A stretch of 64,000 nt of DNA from Buttiauxella gaviniae ATCC 51604 (GTDB taxonomy: Bacteria; Pseudomonadota; Gammaproteobacteria; Enterobacterales; Enterobacteriaceae), in NCBI RefSeq assembly GCF_001654835.1, contig NZ_LXEP01000044.1, forward strand, positions 62,001-126,000. The letters run 5' to 3'. The position numbers were made by a program, and so were the translations under genes. Within the stretch, counting starts at the first letter, position 1, and every line of letters starts with the position of its first letter. Under the pieces are notes generated by a model that saw only the letters and a list, made by a program, of their open reading frames with translations, was not told the origin of the DNA and did no database searches. This document shows positions 55,105 through 62,773 of this stretch, piece after piece.

Positions 55105-56274
55105 TTGACTATAAATGAACATCAACAACCGGTTGGCCATGCACTTCCGGATTGGCAGCCTTGCCCGCGCCCACAGCGTGTGGTACTGGAAGGGCGTTAT
55201 TGCCGGCTCGAGCCGCTGGCACCTACTCATACCGCTTCACTTTGGGCGGCGTGGAATACGGCAAAAGACAACAGCGGCTGGACGTATTTGAGTGTTGGCC
55301 CCTTTGCGGGCCTTCAGCAATTTGCCGATTTCATAGCGACTGCGGCGCAAAGCCATGATCCCATGCATTACGCAGTAGTTGATACCCAAAGCGGCGACGC
55401 GCTGGGCACTCTGTCTCTAATGCGCATCGACCCGGCAAATGGTGTGATAGAAGTCGGTTTCGTTATGTACTCTCCATTATTACAGCGTACCGTTCAGGCA
55501 ACCGAAGCTCATTACCTGTTAATGAAGTACGCCTTTGAGCTGGGTTACCGTCGTTATGAGTGGAAGTGTGACAGCCTGAATGGCCCATCGCGCCATGCGG
55601 CTATTCGCCTGGGCTTCCGTTATGAAGGTCTATTCCGCCAGGCCGTAGTGTATAAACAGCGCACTCGAGATACTGCGTGGTTTTCAATTCTCGATAGCGA
55701 ATGGCCGCAAATTCAGCAGGCGTTTGAAGTGTGGCTAAGTGTTGAAAATATGGCTGGCGGTGTGCAGAAGCAGGGGCTGGCAAGGATTCGTGCAAATCTG
55801 ATGAGCAATCGCCCAATCCATGCCACGCATGCGGTGCAGGTGCGCGCTCTGGTTCAAAGCGATTACACACACTGGGCTGCGTTATGGCAGGGATATCTCA
55901 CGTTTTACAACTCACAAATTAGTGACGTTGTCACGAAATTAACATGGCAGCGAATGCTTGATGCCGCCGAGCCTATGTATGCGCTCGGCGCGTTCGATGA
56001 GCAGGGTAAAATGGTTGGTATTGTGCATATGGTTTATCACCGTGGCACCTGGTCGGCTGAGGATCATTGCTATCTTGAAGATCTGTTTACCGCGCCAGAT
56101 TCGCGTGGCAAAGGGGTTGGCCGGGCACTGATAGAAGGTGTTTATCAGCATGCGCAATCGAAAGGTTGCGGGCGAGTGTATTGGCATACCCATGAAACCA
56201 ATGCGGCAGGCCAGGCGTTATACGACAAGTTGGCGGATAAGCCTGGGTTTATTCAGTATCGCAAAAATTTATAG
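55105..56274 (+). CDS. Tandem GNAT acetyltransferase fusion
   Basis: One 390-residue protein joins two GNAT domains. The N-terminal half (about 1-215) is RimJ/RimL-like: GRYCRLEPLAPTHTASLWAA, IEVGFVMYSPLLQ, and the RYEWKCDSLNGPSRHAAIRL block. The C-terminal half (about 235-390) is an ordinary GNAT with FTAPDSRGKGVGRALIEGVY and ETNAAGQALYDKLADK. The frame has no ATG near its beginning; TTG 55105 sits 6 bases after GGAGG and gives MTINEHQQP..., so TTG is the start. It lies about 100 bases after urtE, outside the coupled genes. Each half is normally a separate gene; substrates unknown. Confidence 0.82.
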   Translation: MTINEHQQPVGHALPDWQPCPRPQRVVLEGRYCRLEPLAPTHTASLWAAWNTAKDNSGWTYLSVGPFAGLQQFADFIATAAQSHDPMHYAVVDTQSGDALGTLSLMRIDPANGVIEVGFVMYSPLLQRTVQATEAHYLLMKYAFELGYRRYEWKCDSLNGPSRHAAIRLGFRYEGLFRQAVVYKQRTRDTAWFSILDSEWPQIQQAFEVWLSVENMAGGVQKQGLARIRANLMSNRPIHATHAVQVRALVQSDYTHWAALWQGYLTFYNSQISDVVTKLTWQRMLDAAEPMYALGAFDEQGKMVGIVHMVYHRGTWSAEDHCYLEDLFTAPDSRGKGVGRALIEGVYQHAQSKGCGRVYWHTHETNAAGQALYDKLADKPGFIQYRKNL

Positions 56275-56286
56275 CCAGTTATTTCG

Positions 56287-56312
56287 GGTGGATTAGCGAA
56301 GCGACATCCACC
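56287..56312. repeat. REP-like hairpin between convergent genes
   Basis: GGTGGAT (56287-56293) pairs with ATCCACC (56306-56312) around TAGCGAAGCGAC. It is a close copy of the unit at 22146-22172 and lies between the GNAT fusion and ydeE. Confidence 0.6.
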
Positions 56313-56314
56313 AT

Positions 56315-57517
56315 TTAATTGAGAGCCAACTGCGGTTTCACCGCCATTCCTTTCACAATCATCAGATAGGCCAGTGCAATTGCCACCATCAGCGCTACGA
56401 ATAACATTGATGGCGGGAACCAGGTCAGCATCAAGCCGGTGAACAGTGGAGTACATGCACCGCCTAACCAACCTAACTGCTGCGCCGAAAAGTAGCTCGC
56501 TTTAAGCCCTTCAGGTGCAATGTTATCAACCAACATATATTCACCTGGCGCAAATATTAGCTCACCGAGTGTAAACACTGCCGCAGAAACTCCCCATAAC
56601 AGCAGGTTATCGCCTGAAATCATAAAACCTGCCAGACCGACTATGAAAAACAGCGTACCGTAGCCCATCAGTTTTTTGATGTTGTCCGGGCGAATGCGTT
56701 TGCCGACCATATACTGGAAAACTACCACCACAAAAGCATTCACCGGCAGTACCACTCCCACCACTTTTTGCGCCAAATCTGAATCAGAGATCGCAATCGC
56801 GTATTGCGATAAACAGGCAGCAAAAGAGCCAAACACCAGCGAACCAAGAAATGCGGACAAGGTGAAATACATCAATGCCTTGTCTTTAAGCATCTGACGC
56901 GGGGAAAGTACTACCCCATCGGTAGAACGTGAAGGGGCAACCGGTACACTGTGCACATAGCGGCTAATCACGATAAACGGGATTATTGCAGTTAGGGCTG
57001 AAAGCCAAAATGGCAGGTTGGTGCTGTAGAGCACCGCCAGCGTGCCGATTGGTGGGCCGACCGTCCAGCCGATATTGGCGAAGGTGTAATTAAGCGAGAA
57101 TATTTTCGGCTTTTGATGAATTTCTAACGTGTCAGAAAAATACCCTTTCAGCACCGTGGCAAATACCGAATACGCGCAGTTTATGAGCGAATAGAACACC
57201 ACCACCAGAACGGCACTATTTACCAACGGAATAGCGATAAAGCCGCCGAGGAAAATCACTATCGAAAACAGCATGTATATTTTCTTGTCGAATTTATCCG
57301 CGAGAATGCCAAACCACAGGCTAAATACCACACCCGCCGTTAGCGCGATAGTCAGCGCCATACCAATTTCGCTTAACGGCATACCGTACTGCCGGGAAAG
57401 ATAAATGGTCATAAATGGCAGTGTCAGACCGCGCCCTACGGTCAGTAGTAGCGAAGAGAGCAGTAAAACGCTGATGGAGAGTTGCTTACCAGAAAAACGC
57501 GCCGCTAAAGAAACCAT
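56315..57517 (-). CDS. ydeE: MFS efflux transporter YdeE
   Basis: A major-facilitator protein of 400 residues with 12 helices, closely matching E. coli YdeE: LLLTVGRGLTLPFMTIYLSR, GILADKFDKK (motif A) and NCAYSVFATVLKGYF. YdeE has been linked to dipeptide export. Start MVSLAARFSGK is used because the upstream 17 codons are not part of the family. It is divergent from eamA, the same order as in E. coli. Confidence 0.9.
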   Translation of the reverse strand: MVSLAARFSGKQLSISVLLLSSLLLTVGRGLTLPFMTIYLSRQYGMPLSEIGMALTIALTAGVVFSLWFGILADKFDKKIYMLFSIVIFLGGFIAIPLVNSAVLVVVFYSLINCAYSVFATVLKGYFSDTLEIHQKPKIFSLNYTFANIGWTVGPPIGTLAVLYSTNLPFWLSALTAIIPFIVISRYVHSVPVAPSRSTDGVVLSPRQMLKDKALMYFTLSAFLGSLVFGSFAACLSQYAIAISDSDLAQKVVGVVLPVNAFVVVVFQYMVGKRIRPDNIKKLMGYGTLFFIVGLAGFMISGDNLLLWGVSAAVFTLGELIFAPGEYMLVDNIAPEGLKASYFSAQQLGWLGGACTPLFTGLMLTWFPPSMLFVALMVAIALAYLMIVKGMAVKPQLALN

Positions 57518-57705
57518 TTTGTTGTGTGTTTTTAGTATGTTCACGAAGATGTGTTTCAGATTTAGCATGAAGAATCGGCAAAGTATAGATGGCGTTTATC
57601 ATGGAATGCTTTCTGTGCTTATGCTTAAAAGTGCGATCTGTATCTGTTTTCAGATTGGATATAGCCTTAAATTTTAACAAAATTGCAATAAAACGAGGGC
57701 AGGGT

Positions 57706-58599
57706 ATGACGCGTAAAGATGGGCTACTGGCGATGCTGGTGGTTGTCGTGTGGGGGCTTAATTTTGTAGTCATTAAGATGGGATTACACAATATGCCGCC
57801 GCTGTTACTGGCTGGTTTGCGCTTTCTGCTGGTTGCCTTTCCCGCGTTGCTGTTTGTCGCGCGTCCTAAAATTCCCTTTCGCCTGCTTGCCGCTTACGGG
57901 CTGACTATCAGTTTTGGGCAGTTTGCGTTCCTGTTTAGCGCTATCAAGTTTGGTATGCCCGCTGGACTTGCTTCACTGGTGCTGCAGGCGCAGGCATTTT
58001 TCACCATTATCCTTGGTGCGTTTGTGTTTCAGGAGCGCCTACAAGGTAAACAGTTGGCGGGAATAACGCTCGCGGTGATCGGGGTGCTGGTGTTGATTGA
58101 GGGCAGTCTCGGTGGGCAGCATGTTGCTTTGCTCGGTTTTATGTTGACGTTAGCGGCGGCACTTAGCTGGGCATGTGGGAATATCTTCAATAAGAAAATC
58201 ATGCAGCTTGAACCTCGTCCACCCATTATGTCTTTGGTGGTGTGGAGCGCATTAATACCAGTACTGCCGTTCTTTGCCGCCAGTTACTTGCTTGATGGCC
58301 CAAACGTGATGTGGCAAAGCCTGATTGCCATTGATATGACGACGATTTTGTCGCTGGTATATCTGGCCTTTGTGGCGACGATAGTCGGTTATGGCATTTG
58401 GGGAAGTTTATTGGGGCGCTATGAAACCTGGCGAGTTGCGCCATTGTCATTGCTGGTGCCCGTTGTGGGGATGGCGAGTGCCGCGTGGTTACTGGATGAA
58501 ACACTGTCGTTCACGCAGTTGGCAGGGGCGTTACTGATTATGGGCGGCTTGTATATTAACGTCTTTGGCTTGCGGATTAGACGAGCGATAGTGAGTTAA
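57706..58599 (+). CDS. eamA: Cysteine/O-acetylserine exporter EamA
   Basis: A 297-residue DMT-family exporter with ten helices, nearly the same as E. coli EamA (YdeD): VVVVWGLNFVVIKMGLHNMP, MPAGLASLVLQAQAFFTI and WACGNIFNKKIM. It expels cysteine-pathway metabolites across the inner membrane. ATG 57706 follows GAGGGCAGGG; the longer frame runs into the ydeE promoter region. It is convergent with marB, as in E. coli. Confidence 0.95.
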   Translation: MTRKDGLLAMLVVVVWGLNFVVIKMGLHNMPPLLLAGLRFLLVAFPALLFVARPKIPFRLLAAYGLTISFGQFAFLFSAIKFGMPAGLASLVLQAQAFFTIILGAFVFQERLQGKQLAGITLAVIGVLVLIEGSLGGQHVALLGFMLTLAAALSWACGNIFNKKIMQLEPRPPIMSLVVWSALIPVLPFFAASYLLDGPNVMWQSLIAIDMTTILSLVYLAFVATIVGYGIWGSLLGRYETWRVAPLSLLVPVVGMASAAWLLDETLSFTQLAGALLIMGGLYINVFGLRIRRAIVS

Positions 58600-58602
58600 T
58601 TT

Positions 58603-58638
58603 CATCTGGCGGGCTAGCGTAAGTGCGCCCGCCAGATG
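58603..58638. terminator. Hairpin between eamA and marB
   Basis: A perfect 12-bp stem, CATCTGGCGGGC (58603-58614) with GCCCGCCAGATG (58627-58638), lies between the convergent stops. It is probably a two-way terminator and a variant of the local palindrome family. Confidence 0.7.
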
Positions 58639-58644
58639 CGGAAA

Positions 58645-58860
58645 TTAGCGCGTGCTTTCGTGGTAGTAAGGCGTACCCAATAACTCTGATTTATCACCAA
58701 TCGTTTCGTGGGAACTGCAATTGGTATGGCTGTCAGAAGGAGGGAGAATCATCCCGCCGTGATTGCTTTGGGTGGCGTTAAAACTGCCGGGCTGCTCCGC
58801 CAGAGCGTTAGCGGAAGCCAGAATCAGTACCAGGCTTACAGCGCCGATAAAACGTTTCAT
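58645..58860 (-). CDS. marB: MarB periplasmic protein
   Basis: A 71-residue protein with a signal peptide (MKRFIGAVSLVLILASANAL, cut before EQPG) and the MarB C-terminal pattern GDKSELLGTPYYHES. It is the last gene of marRAB. MarB mildly lowers MarA levels from the periplasm by an unclear route. Confidence 0.9.
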   Translation of the reverse strand: MKRFIGAVSLVLILASANALAEQPGSFNATQSNHGGMILPPSDSHTNCSSHETIGDKSELLGTPYYHESTR

Positions 58861-58912
58861 AAATCCTCGGTGTCTGTTTTAACCAGACGGTTGCATAGCG
58901 TTTGTTAATTTT

Positions 58913-59287
58913 TTAATGATTTAGCGGGTGAATAAACTTTCCTTCGCCACCTGAACACGCAACGCGGTATCTGTGAGGTGGCACAGAGAAGTAATTCTTG
59001 AACGTGCGGGTGAGTGTCTGTTGTGACTCAAACCCATAACGCTCTGCTAAATAGAGAATCGGCTCGTTGCTTTCTTTAAGCATGAGGGCGATCTCGGTCA
59101 ATTTGCGATTACGGATGTATTGGCCTAATGAATGACCAGTCTCTTTTTTAAACATCCTTTGCAGGTGCCACTTCGAGTAACCAGAACGCTGTGAAACCTT
59201 CTCAAGTGACAGAGGGTTTTCCAGATTCTCTTCTATCCAGTCCAAAATGCTTTGAATTGTTATGGCATCATTGTTCCGTCTGGACAT
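58913..59287 (-). CDS. marA: Transcriptional activator MarA
   Basis: A 124-residue AraC/XylS activator made of two helix-turn-helix units ([20 protein letters not shown] and [20 protein letters not shown]). It is almost identical to E. coli MarA apart from the last residues. It binds marboxes and switches on efflux (acrAB, tolC), micF and its own operon. It lies 21 bases after marR. Confidence 0.96.
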   Translation of the reverse strand: MSRRNNDAITIQSILDWIEENLENPLSLEKVSQRSGYSKWHLQRMFKKETGHSLGQYIRNRKLTEIALMLKESNEPILYLAERYGFESQQTLTRTFKNYFSVPPHRYRVACSGGEGKFIHPLNH

Positions 59288-59308
59288 CGTTTCACCTCTT
59301 TTCAGGTT

Positions 59309-59743
59309 TTACGGTAATACTTTTGTCAGCAGTTGATAAAGTGTGTTCACTTCGTCATCTGTCAGGTTTTTAGTTAGCTCTTGATGCAGGTTTTGCCCCA
59401 CAAGCTGGTGGCATTTTTCGCACAACGTTTTCCCTTCTGGAGTCAGTCGTACCAGCACACCGCGTTTGTCGTTTGGGTTGGGCAAGCGTTCGATCCATCC
59501 TTTGGACAGTAGGCGATCTAACATGCGCGTGAGCGCACCGAGGTCTACCGACAACGCTTTCTTCAATTCCACCGGTTGCAAACACCCTTCGCAATAAATG
59601 CTGCAAAGCACCTTAAATTGCGTAGCGGTGATATCGAGAGGGGAAAGGTGATCGTTTAGCAGGCGATCCTTATGCTGGTTAACCATATGGATAAGGCGCC
59701 CCAAAGGAATGACTTCGTTAAACAGATCGTTGGTGCTTTTCAC
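59309..59743 (-). CDS. marR: Multiple antibiotic resistance repressor MarR
   Basis: A 144-residue MarR winged-helix repressor. It starts at GTG 59743 (MKSTNDLFNEVIPLGRLIHM), the same GTG start as in E. coli. The DNA-reading part is LKKALSVDLGALTRMLDRLL and the wing NPNDKRGVLVRLT. The copper-sensing cysteine region (about residue 80) can be compared: here the cysteines are in LCSIYCEGC and CEKCHQLV. It represses marRAB from two operators just upstream. Confidence 0.96.
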   Translation of the reverse strand: MKSTNDLFNEVIPLGRLIHMVNQHKDRLLNDHLSPLDITATQFKVLCSIYCEGCLQPVELKKALSVDLGALTRMLDRLLSKGWIERLPNPNDKRGVLVRLTPEGKTLCEKCHQLVGQNLHQELTKNLTDDEVNTLYQLLTKVLP

Positions 59744-59748
59744 TATGA

Positions 59749-59760
59749 TTGCCCAGGCAA
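59749..59760. promoter_or_regulatory. MarR operator, marR-proximal
   Basis: TTGCCCAGGCAA is a near-perfect match to the MarR palindrome (TTGCC..GGCAA) and lies 6 bases upstream of the marR GTG, as in E. coli marO site II. Confidence 0.85.
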
Positions 59761-59785
59761 GTATATTTAATCACGGCAGATATTA

Positions 59786-59797
59786 TTGCTCAGGCAA
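59786..59797. promoter_or_regulatory. MarR operator in the marRAB promoter
   Basis: TTGCTCAGGCAA lies between the -35 (TTGACT, complement of 59803-59808) and -10 of the leftward marRAB promoter, the place of site I in E. coli. Confidence 0.83.
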
Positions 59798-59822
59798 CCA
59801 TAAGTCAACGTGATGGTTCTGC

Positions 59823-59842
59823 GATGACACGAATAGCTAAAA
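59823..59842 (-). promoter_or_regulatory. marbox upstream of marRAB
   Basis: Read leftward the segment is TTTTAGCTATTCGTGTCATC, which follows the E. coli marbox (TTTAGC, then CGTG.CATC). It lies 14 bases before the -35 and lets MarA, SoxS and Rob activate the operon. Confidence 0.7.
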
Positions 59843-59943
59843 CCGTTCAGTTTTTAACATTGATACAAATCCGATAACGTAAACGCAGAAGGTTGGCTGC
59901 TATACTCAGCAGCGCATAAAGCAACCGAATGAAAGGGTAAAAG

Positions 59944-60054
59944 ATGATGGAATTGGTTAAGGCCATAGGGTTTGGATTAGTGGTGCTACTGCCGCTGGCT
60001 AACCCATTGACCACTGTGGCATTGTTCCTCGGCCTTCCCAACATGCAAGTATAA
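59944..60054 (+). pseudogene. marC: marC, truncated by an inserted element
   Basis: The first 30 or so codons ([20 protein letters not shown], then [11 protein letters not shown]) match the N-terminus of MarC, a 221-residue inner-membrane protein divergent from marRAB. After GGCCTT (about 60033) the similarity stops within a few codons, and TAA at 60052 ends a 36-residue product. The remaining 185 residues are absent from the window. The break coincides with the start of phage-like DNA, so marC is the insertion site. Confidence 0.88.
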
Positions 60055-60145
60055 ACACTGTGATTATTTGATCTAAATCACACAATACACCCGCTTTCTT
60101 TCTTATCTGCTCACATCATAAACAATCGGTTAGGTTTTTACGGTG

Positions 60146-60165
60146 TACTGTATAAATGCACAGTA
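60146..60165 (+). promoter_or_regulatory. LexA (SOS) box
   Basis: TACTGT-N8-ACAGTA matches the LexA consensus at every conserved position (CTG-N10-CAG plus the flanking TA pairs). It lies 76 bases upstream of the small gene at 60241, so that gene should be induced by DNA damage. Confidence 0.85.
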
Positions 60166-60240
60166 TAGGATAGGCACATCTATATAAAGGGATAAATAGA
60201 AGGAGAAGGGCAGAACGCCCACAACAACAGAGATAACACC

Positions 60241-60543
60241 ATGAACCTAGTATTCGAATTGATGAAAGCAGAAGAACACATACATCAGCAAGATGAACGC
60301 ATAGCCTACCTGGAAGCACTCACCCGCCAGCAACGCGCATCTATCCAGGGTATTAACGCTAGATTGTTTAAGCTGGAACAACGCCCCGTAACGGTACACA
60401 ACACGGTGAACACTGTTGTTAACCTCCCACGCAGTGTACGAAAAGAAGCGCTAACCTTTGCTGAATCAATGGAACAGTTTATTGATGGTAAGGCAGAACG
60501 CGAACGCCGATATCAAGCCCGTTTAGAGTCCAACCATTCTTGA
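60241..60543 (+). CDS. Small coiled-coil phage protein under SOS control
   Basis: A 100-residue, highly charged protein. Residues about 6-47 (ELMKAEEHIHQQDERIAYLE onward) form a heptad-patterned helix and the C-terminal 35 residues are basic and helical. No membrane segment. It has a strong ribosome region (AGAAGGAGAAGG further up, then ATAACACC just before ATG). The LexA box upstream is its main clue: in prophages such genes are often antirepressors or induction switches, but I recognise no family. Its last 31 bases overlap the end of the convergent DUF2971 gene. Confidence 0.6.
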   Translation: MNLVFELMKAEEHIHQQDERIAYLEALTRQQRASIQGINARLFKLEQRPVTVHNTVNTVVNLPRSVRKEALTFAESMEQFIDGKAERERRYQARLESNHS

Positions 60544-61436
60544 TAGTCCATGATCTCAATGGTGCTTAGTCCGGGGTAGGCTTGATTAAATTTAGTGTTT
60601 GGTGGCATATGCTCGATGATGTAATTTTTAATTTCAACTGGCATTCTCCAACCTAATATAATCGATTCAATACAATCAGGATCATAGCTAAGTTGGCAGT
60701 ATTTTTTATTTCCTTGAAATGGGTATGCAATATCATTACTAGGTTGATAACGATATTCATCTTCATATTGCCATTCAATAAGTTTTGTTCGTAATGCTTT
60801 CCAGATTAGATCGCCTAGATAGTGACCTAGATATGCACCTGTATTTTCGTCACCGTCAAGGCCAAAATATAACCGACACCAATCTATCAAATTCATTTTC
60901 GGTATAAATTCTTTATATTCAACCTTATCGGCTTGTACTCCATCAGCCTTGAACTCTATACAGAAACCTTTGTGTGAATCAGCATAATGCGACCACATTA
61001 AGTTACTTTTTTTGTTACTCGAAAAGCATATAAAAGGATAACAGTCAATTTGTCTGGTGAGGGTCTTTTTTTGACTTTCTAAAAATTGAATACCTTTATC
61101 CGTAAACTTTCCGTTATGTACACACCCGGTTACTATTTCAACGCGTTCAGCTTGTAATAGGGCAGAAAATGATAAATTTTCTTCTGTGCTGCTTTCTACT
61201 TTGTCTAATATCAATGGTATCAATGCTTCAAATTCTTCCGGTGTTGGAGGAATAATATCAATTTTTGAATCAAACAAATCATTGAAAACTAATCGGCTCG
61301 AGAAGGTAGATTCATTGTTCAACAGATTCTTAATTGAATAATCATTTTTTAAACGTTCTTCTACAGATAAAGCCGCATCATCGATAAAGTTGATAGATCG
61401 ATACTTATAAAAATGAGTTGGTCTTTCGTCGCTCAC
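60513..61436 (-). CDS. DUF2971 domain protein
   Basis: A 307-residue protein of the DUF2971 family. Family motifs are the N-terminal HFYKYRSINF, then FICFSSNKKSNLMWSHYADS and HKGFCIEF near residue 140-165, and the YQPSNDIAYPF/SIILGWRMP end. The function of the family is not established; members are frequent in phage and defence islands. The gene is much more AT-rich than the host genes and than its phage neighbours and points the opposite way. It looks like cargo rather than a structural or replication gene. Confidence 0.8.
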   Translation of the reverse strand: MSDERPTHFYKYRSINFIDDAALSVEERLKNDYSIKNLLNNESTFSSRLVFNDLFDSKIDIIPPTPEEFEALIPLILDKVESSTEENLSFSALLQAERVEIVTGCVHNGKFTDKGIQFLESQKKTLTRQIDCYPFICFSSNKKSNLMWSHYADSHKGFCIEFKADGVQADKVEYKEFIPKMNLIDWCRLYFGLDGDENTGAYLGHYLGDLIWKALRTKLIEWQYEDEYRYQPSNDIAYPFQGNKKYCQLSYDPDCIESIILGWRMPVEIKNYIIEHMPPNTKFNQAYPGLSTIEIMDYQEWLDSKRA

Positions 61437-61807
61437 ACGCTGTACCTGTATGTGTAGGTTTAAAAGGCAGCGAATGTTAAATAATATCGCTAAGTAATTG
61501 AAGTTAATGATATCCCGAATGAAAAATCACATCAAAGGGTTCTGAAAATTTTGATTTAGGTTCCTTCCAAATCATTGATTTTTGGGAAGTTTCGAAAGCC
61601 CGTTCTTTGCGTCATATATGAATTTTTAAAGCTGGTTCAGTTCAAAAGCCTACGCCTATCAATCCCGCGAAATTCCCCTACAATTTTTCAAATGTTGTAA
61701 CATCCATGTTACTGATTTCTTTACAAATGATCGTATTTTCAGCAGGCGTTTCTCTCACCATAAATACATAAAAATATGCAGCGTTATAACCAGAGAGAAT
61801 ATTACGC
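61437..61807. other. Phage intergenic region (371 bases)
   Basis: No gene is seen. It holds the promoters for the leftward DUF2971 gene and the rightward Nu1-like gene and a 16-base perfect palindrome at 61697. It is AT-rich with several T-runs. Confidence 0.5.
61697..61712. promoter_or_regulatory. Palindromic operator candidate
   Basis: GTAACA-TCCA-TGTTAC is a perfect 6+6 inverted repeat with a 4-base centre, about 95 bases upstream of the Nu1-like gene. Its size and position fit a phage repressor or regulator site; the protein is unknown. Confidence 0.35.
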
Positions 61808-62446
61808 ATGAAACCAGAAAATTTTATCACCGTTTCGGAAGTTGGCAGACGGTACGACTACACACCACAAGCCGTGAAGAAATGGATTCTGCGCGGTCTA
61901 CCGTACAACACCAACAATAGAAAGATTCCAGAAAAAGAGGGTACAGAATGGATTATCAAAAACATCCTGAACAACCTCAAGACGCTTGATACATCGGAAG
62001 AATTGAAACAGGCAAAGTTACGCCGTGAGAATGCGCTTGCGTCAATGGCTGAAATGGATGAAGCAACACAAGCTGGTGATCTGATCCCGGTATCGCTCGT
62101 ACAAGCTGCCGTTAACAAGCATTCATCTACGGTGCGTTCATCAATGCTGCAAATTGCCAACGTGGATACACAACGTATCCTGGAAGCTGCTACCAGTATC
62201 AAAGAGCTAAAGCAGGTATTGACCGCAATCATTACCGAACGGTTAACCGATATCGGGCAAGCGATGCAATCCGATGATTATCTAATTGACGAAGAATTAA
62301 CCGAACTTTCAGGAGATACCCAAAATGGAAACGATACTGATACTGATATTCCTGTTCAAGATGATAACGGTGATGATGGTAGCGATTCTGATACTGGATG
62401 TGATTCAGACGATAACGAGCAAGCTGATTACGATTTTGACGACTAG
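61808..62446 (+). CDS. Nu1-like protein, candidate terminase small subunit
   Basis: A 212-residue protein. An N-terminal winged-helix-like segment (VSEVGRRYDYTPQAVKKWIL, residues 8-27) is followed by a long charged helix (KQAKLRRENALASMAEMDEA) ending in GDLIPVSLVQAAV. That is the same build as lambda Nu1/DUF1441-type DNA-packaging proteins, in which the helix leads into the ATPase-contact region. The last 45 residues are extremely acidic (D/N-rich). No large terminase follows; a terminator does. It may instead be a phage regulator or accessory protein of the same DNA-binding class. Confidence 0.5.
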   Translation: MKPENFITVSEVGRRYDYTPQAVKKWILRGLPYNTNNRKIPEKEGTEWIIKNILNNLKTLDTSEELKQAKLRRENALASMAEMDEATQAGDLIPVSLVQAAVNKHSSTVRSSMLQIANVDTQRILEAATSIKELKQVLTAIITERLTDIGQAMQSDDYLIDEELTELSGDTQNGNDTDTDIPVQDDNGDDGSDSDTGCDSDDNEQADYDFDD

Positions 62447-62469
62447 CCCAACGGATACCACAAAAGACA

Positions 62470-62500
62470 AAACCCCGATCATGTGATCGGGGTTTCTTTT
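62470..62500 (+). terminator. Rho-independent terminator
   Basis: A perfect 12-bp stem, AAACCCCGATCA (62470-62481) with TGATCGGGGTTT (62484-62495), has a very short loop and is followed by CTTTT. It closes the Nu1-like gene and faces the leftward gene group. Confidence 0.9.
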
Positions 62501-62501
62501 A

Positions 62502-62708
62502 TTATGCGGGTACTGCTTCCGGTTGTACTGGCTGCAATGCCTGGATCTGCTTTTCCATTTCCTGAATTTTAGCGGCGTACTGTTCACAATAACTTTTTAA
62601 TACTTGCTTGTTGTTATTGGCATCAGAAAGCATACGCACCAAAATAGCGTTGTCGTTTTCCAGGGTTACAATTACTTGTTGCATCTGTTGAATTTGTTGA
62701 TCGTTCAT
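62502..62708 (-). CDS. Small coiled-coil phage protein (68 aa)
   Basis: A 68-residue protein that is a single amphipathic coiled coil (QQIQQMQQVIVTLENDNAIL onward, then AAKIQEMEKQIQAL) with a Pro/Val tail. No family recognised. It ends right at the terminator and lies 65 bases after the gene at 62774, so it is probably the last gene of the leftward phage group. Confidence 0.6.
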   Translation of the reverse strand: MNDQQIQQMQQVIVTLENDNAILVRMLSDANNNKQVLKSYCEQYAAKIQEMEKQIQALQPVQPEAVPA

Positions 62709-62773
62709 TTGATTTCTCTGTTTAATAGCGGGGAACCGTTTCCCCTTGTACGCTATTATTTATAGAAACCATT

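Noticed and set aside
57589-57705. The longer N-terminus of the eamA frame
   Set aside because: The extra 39 codons have no counterpart in EamA, and the internal ATG has a good ribosome site.
60034-60100. A Mu-like transposable phage end (TG at the junction)
   Set aside because: A TG can be found near the junction but no repeated transposase-site pattern is seen, and the gene order does not match a Mu end.
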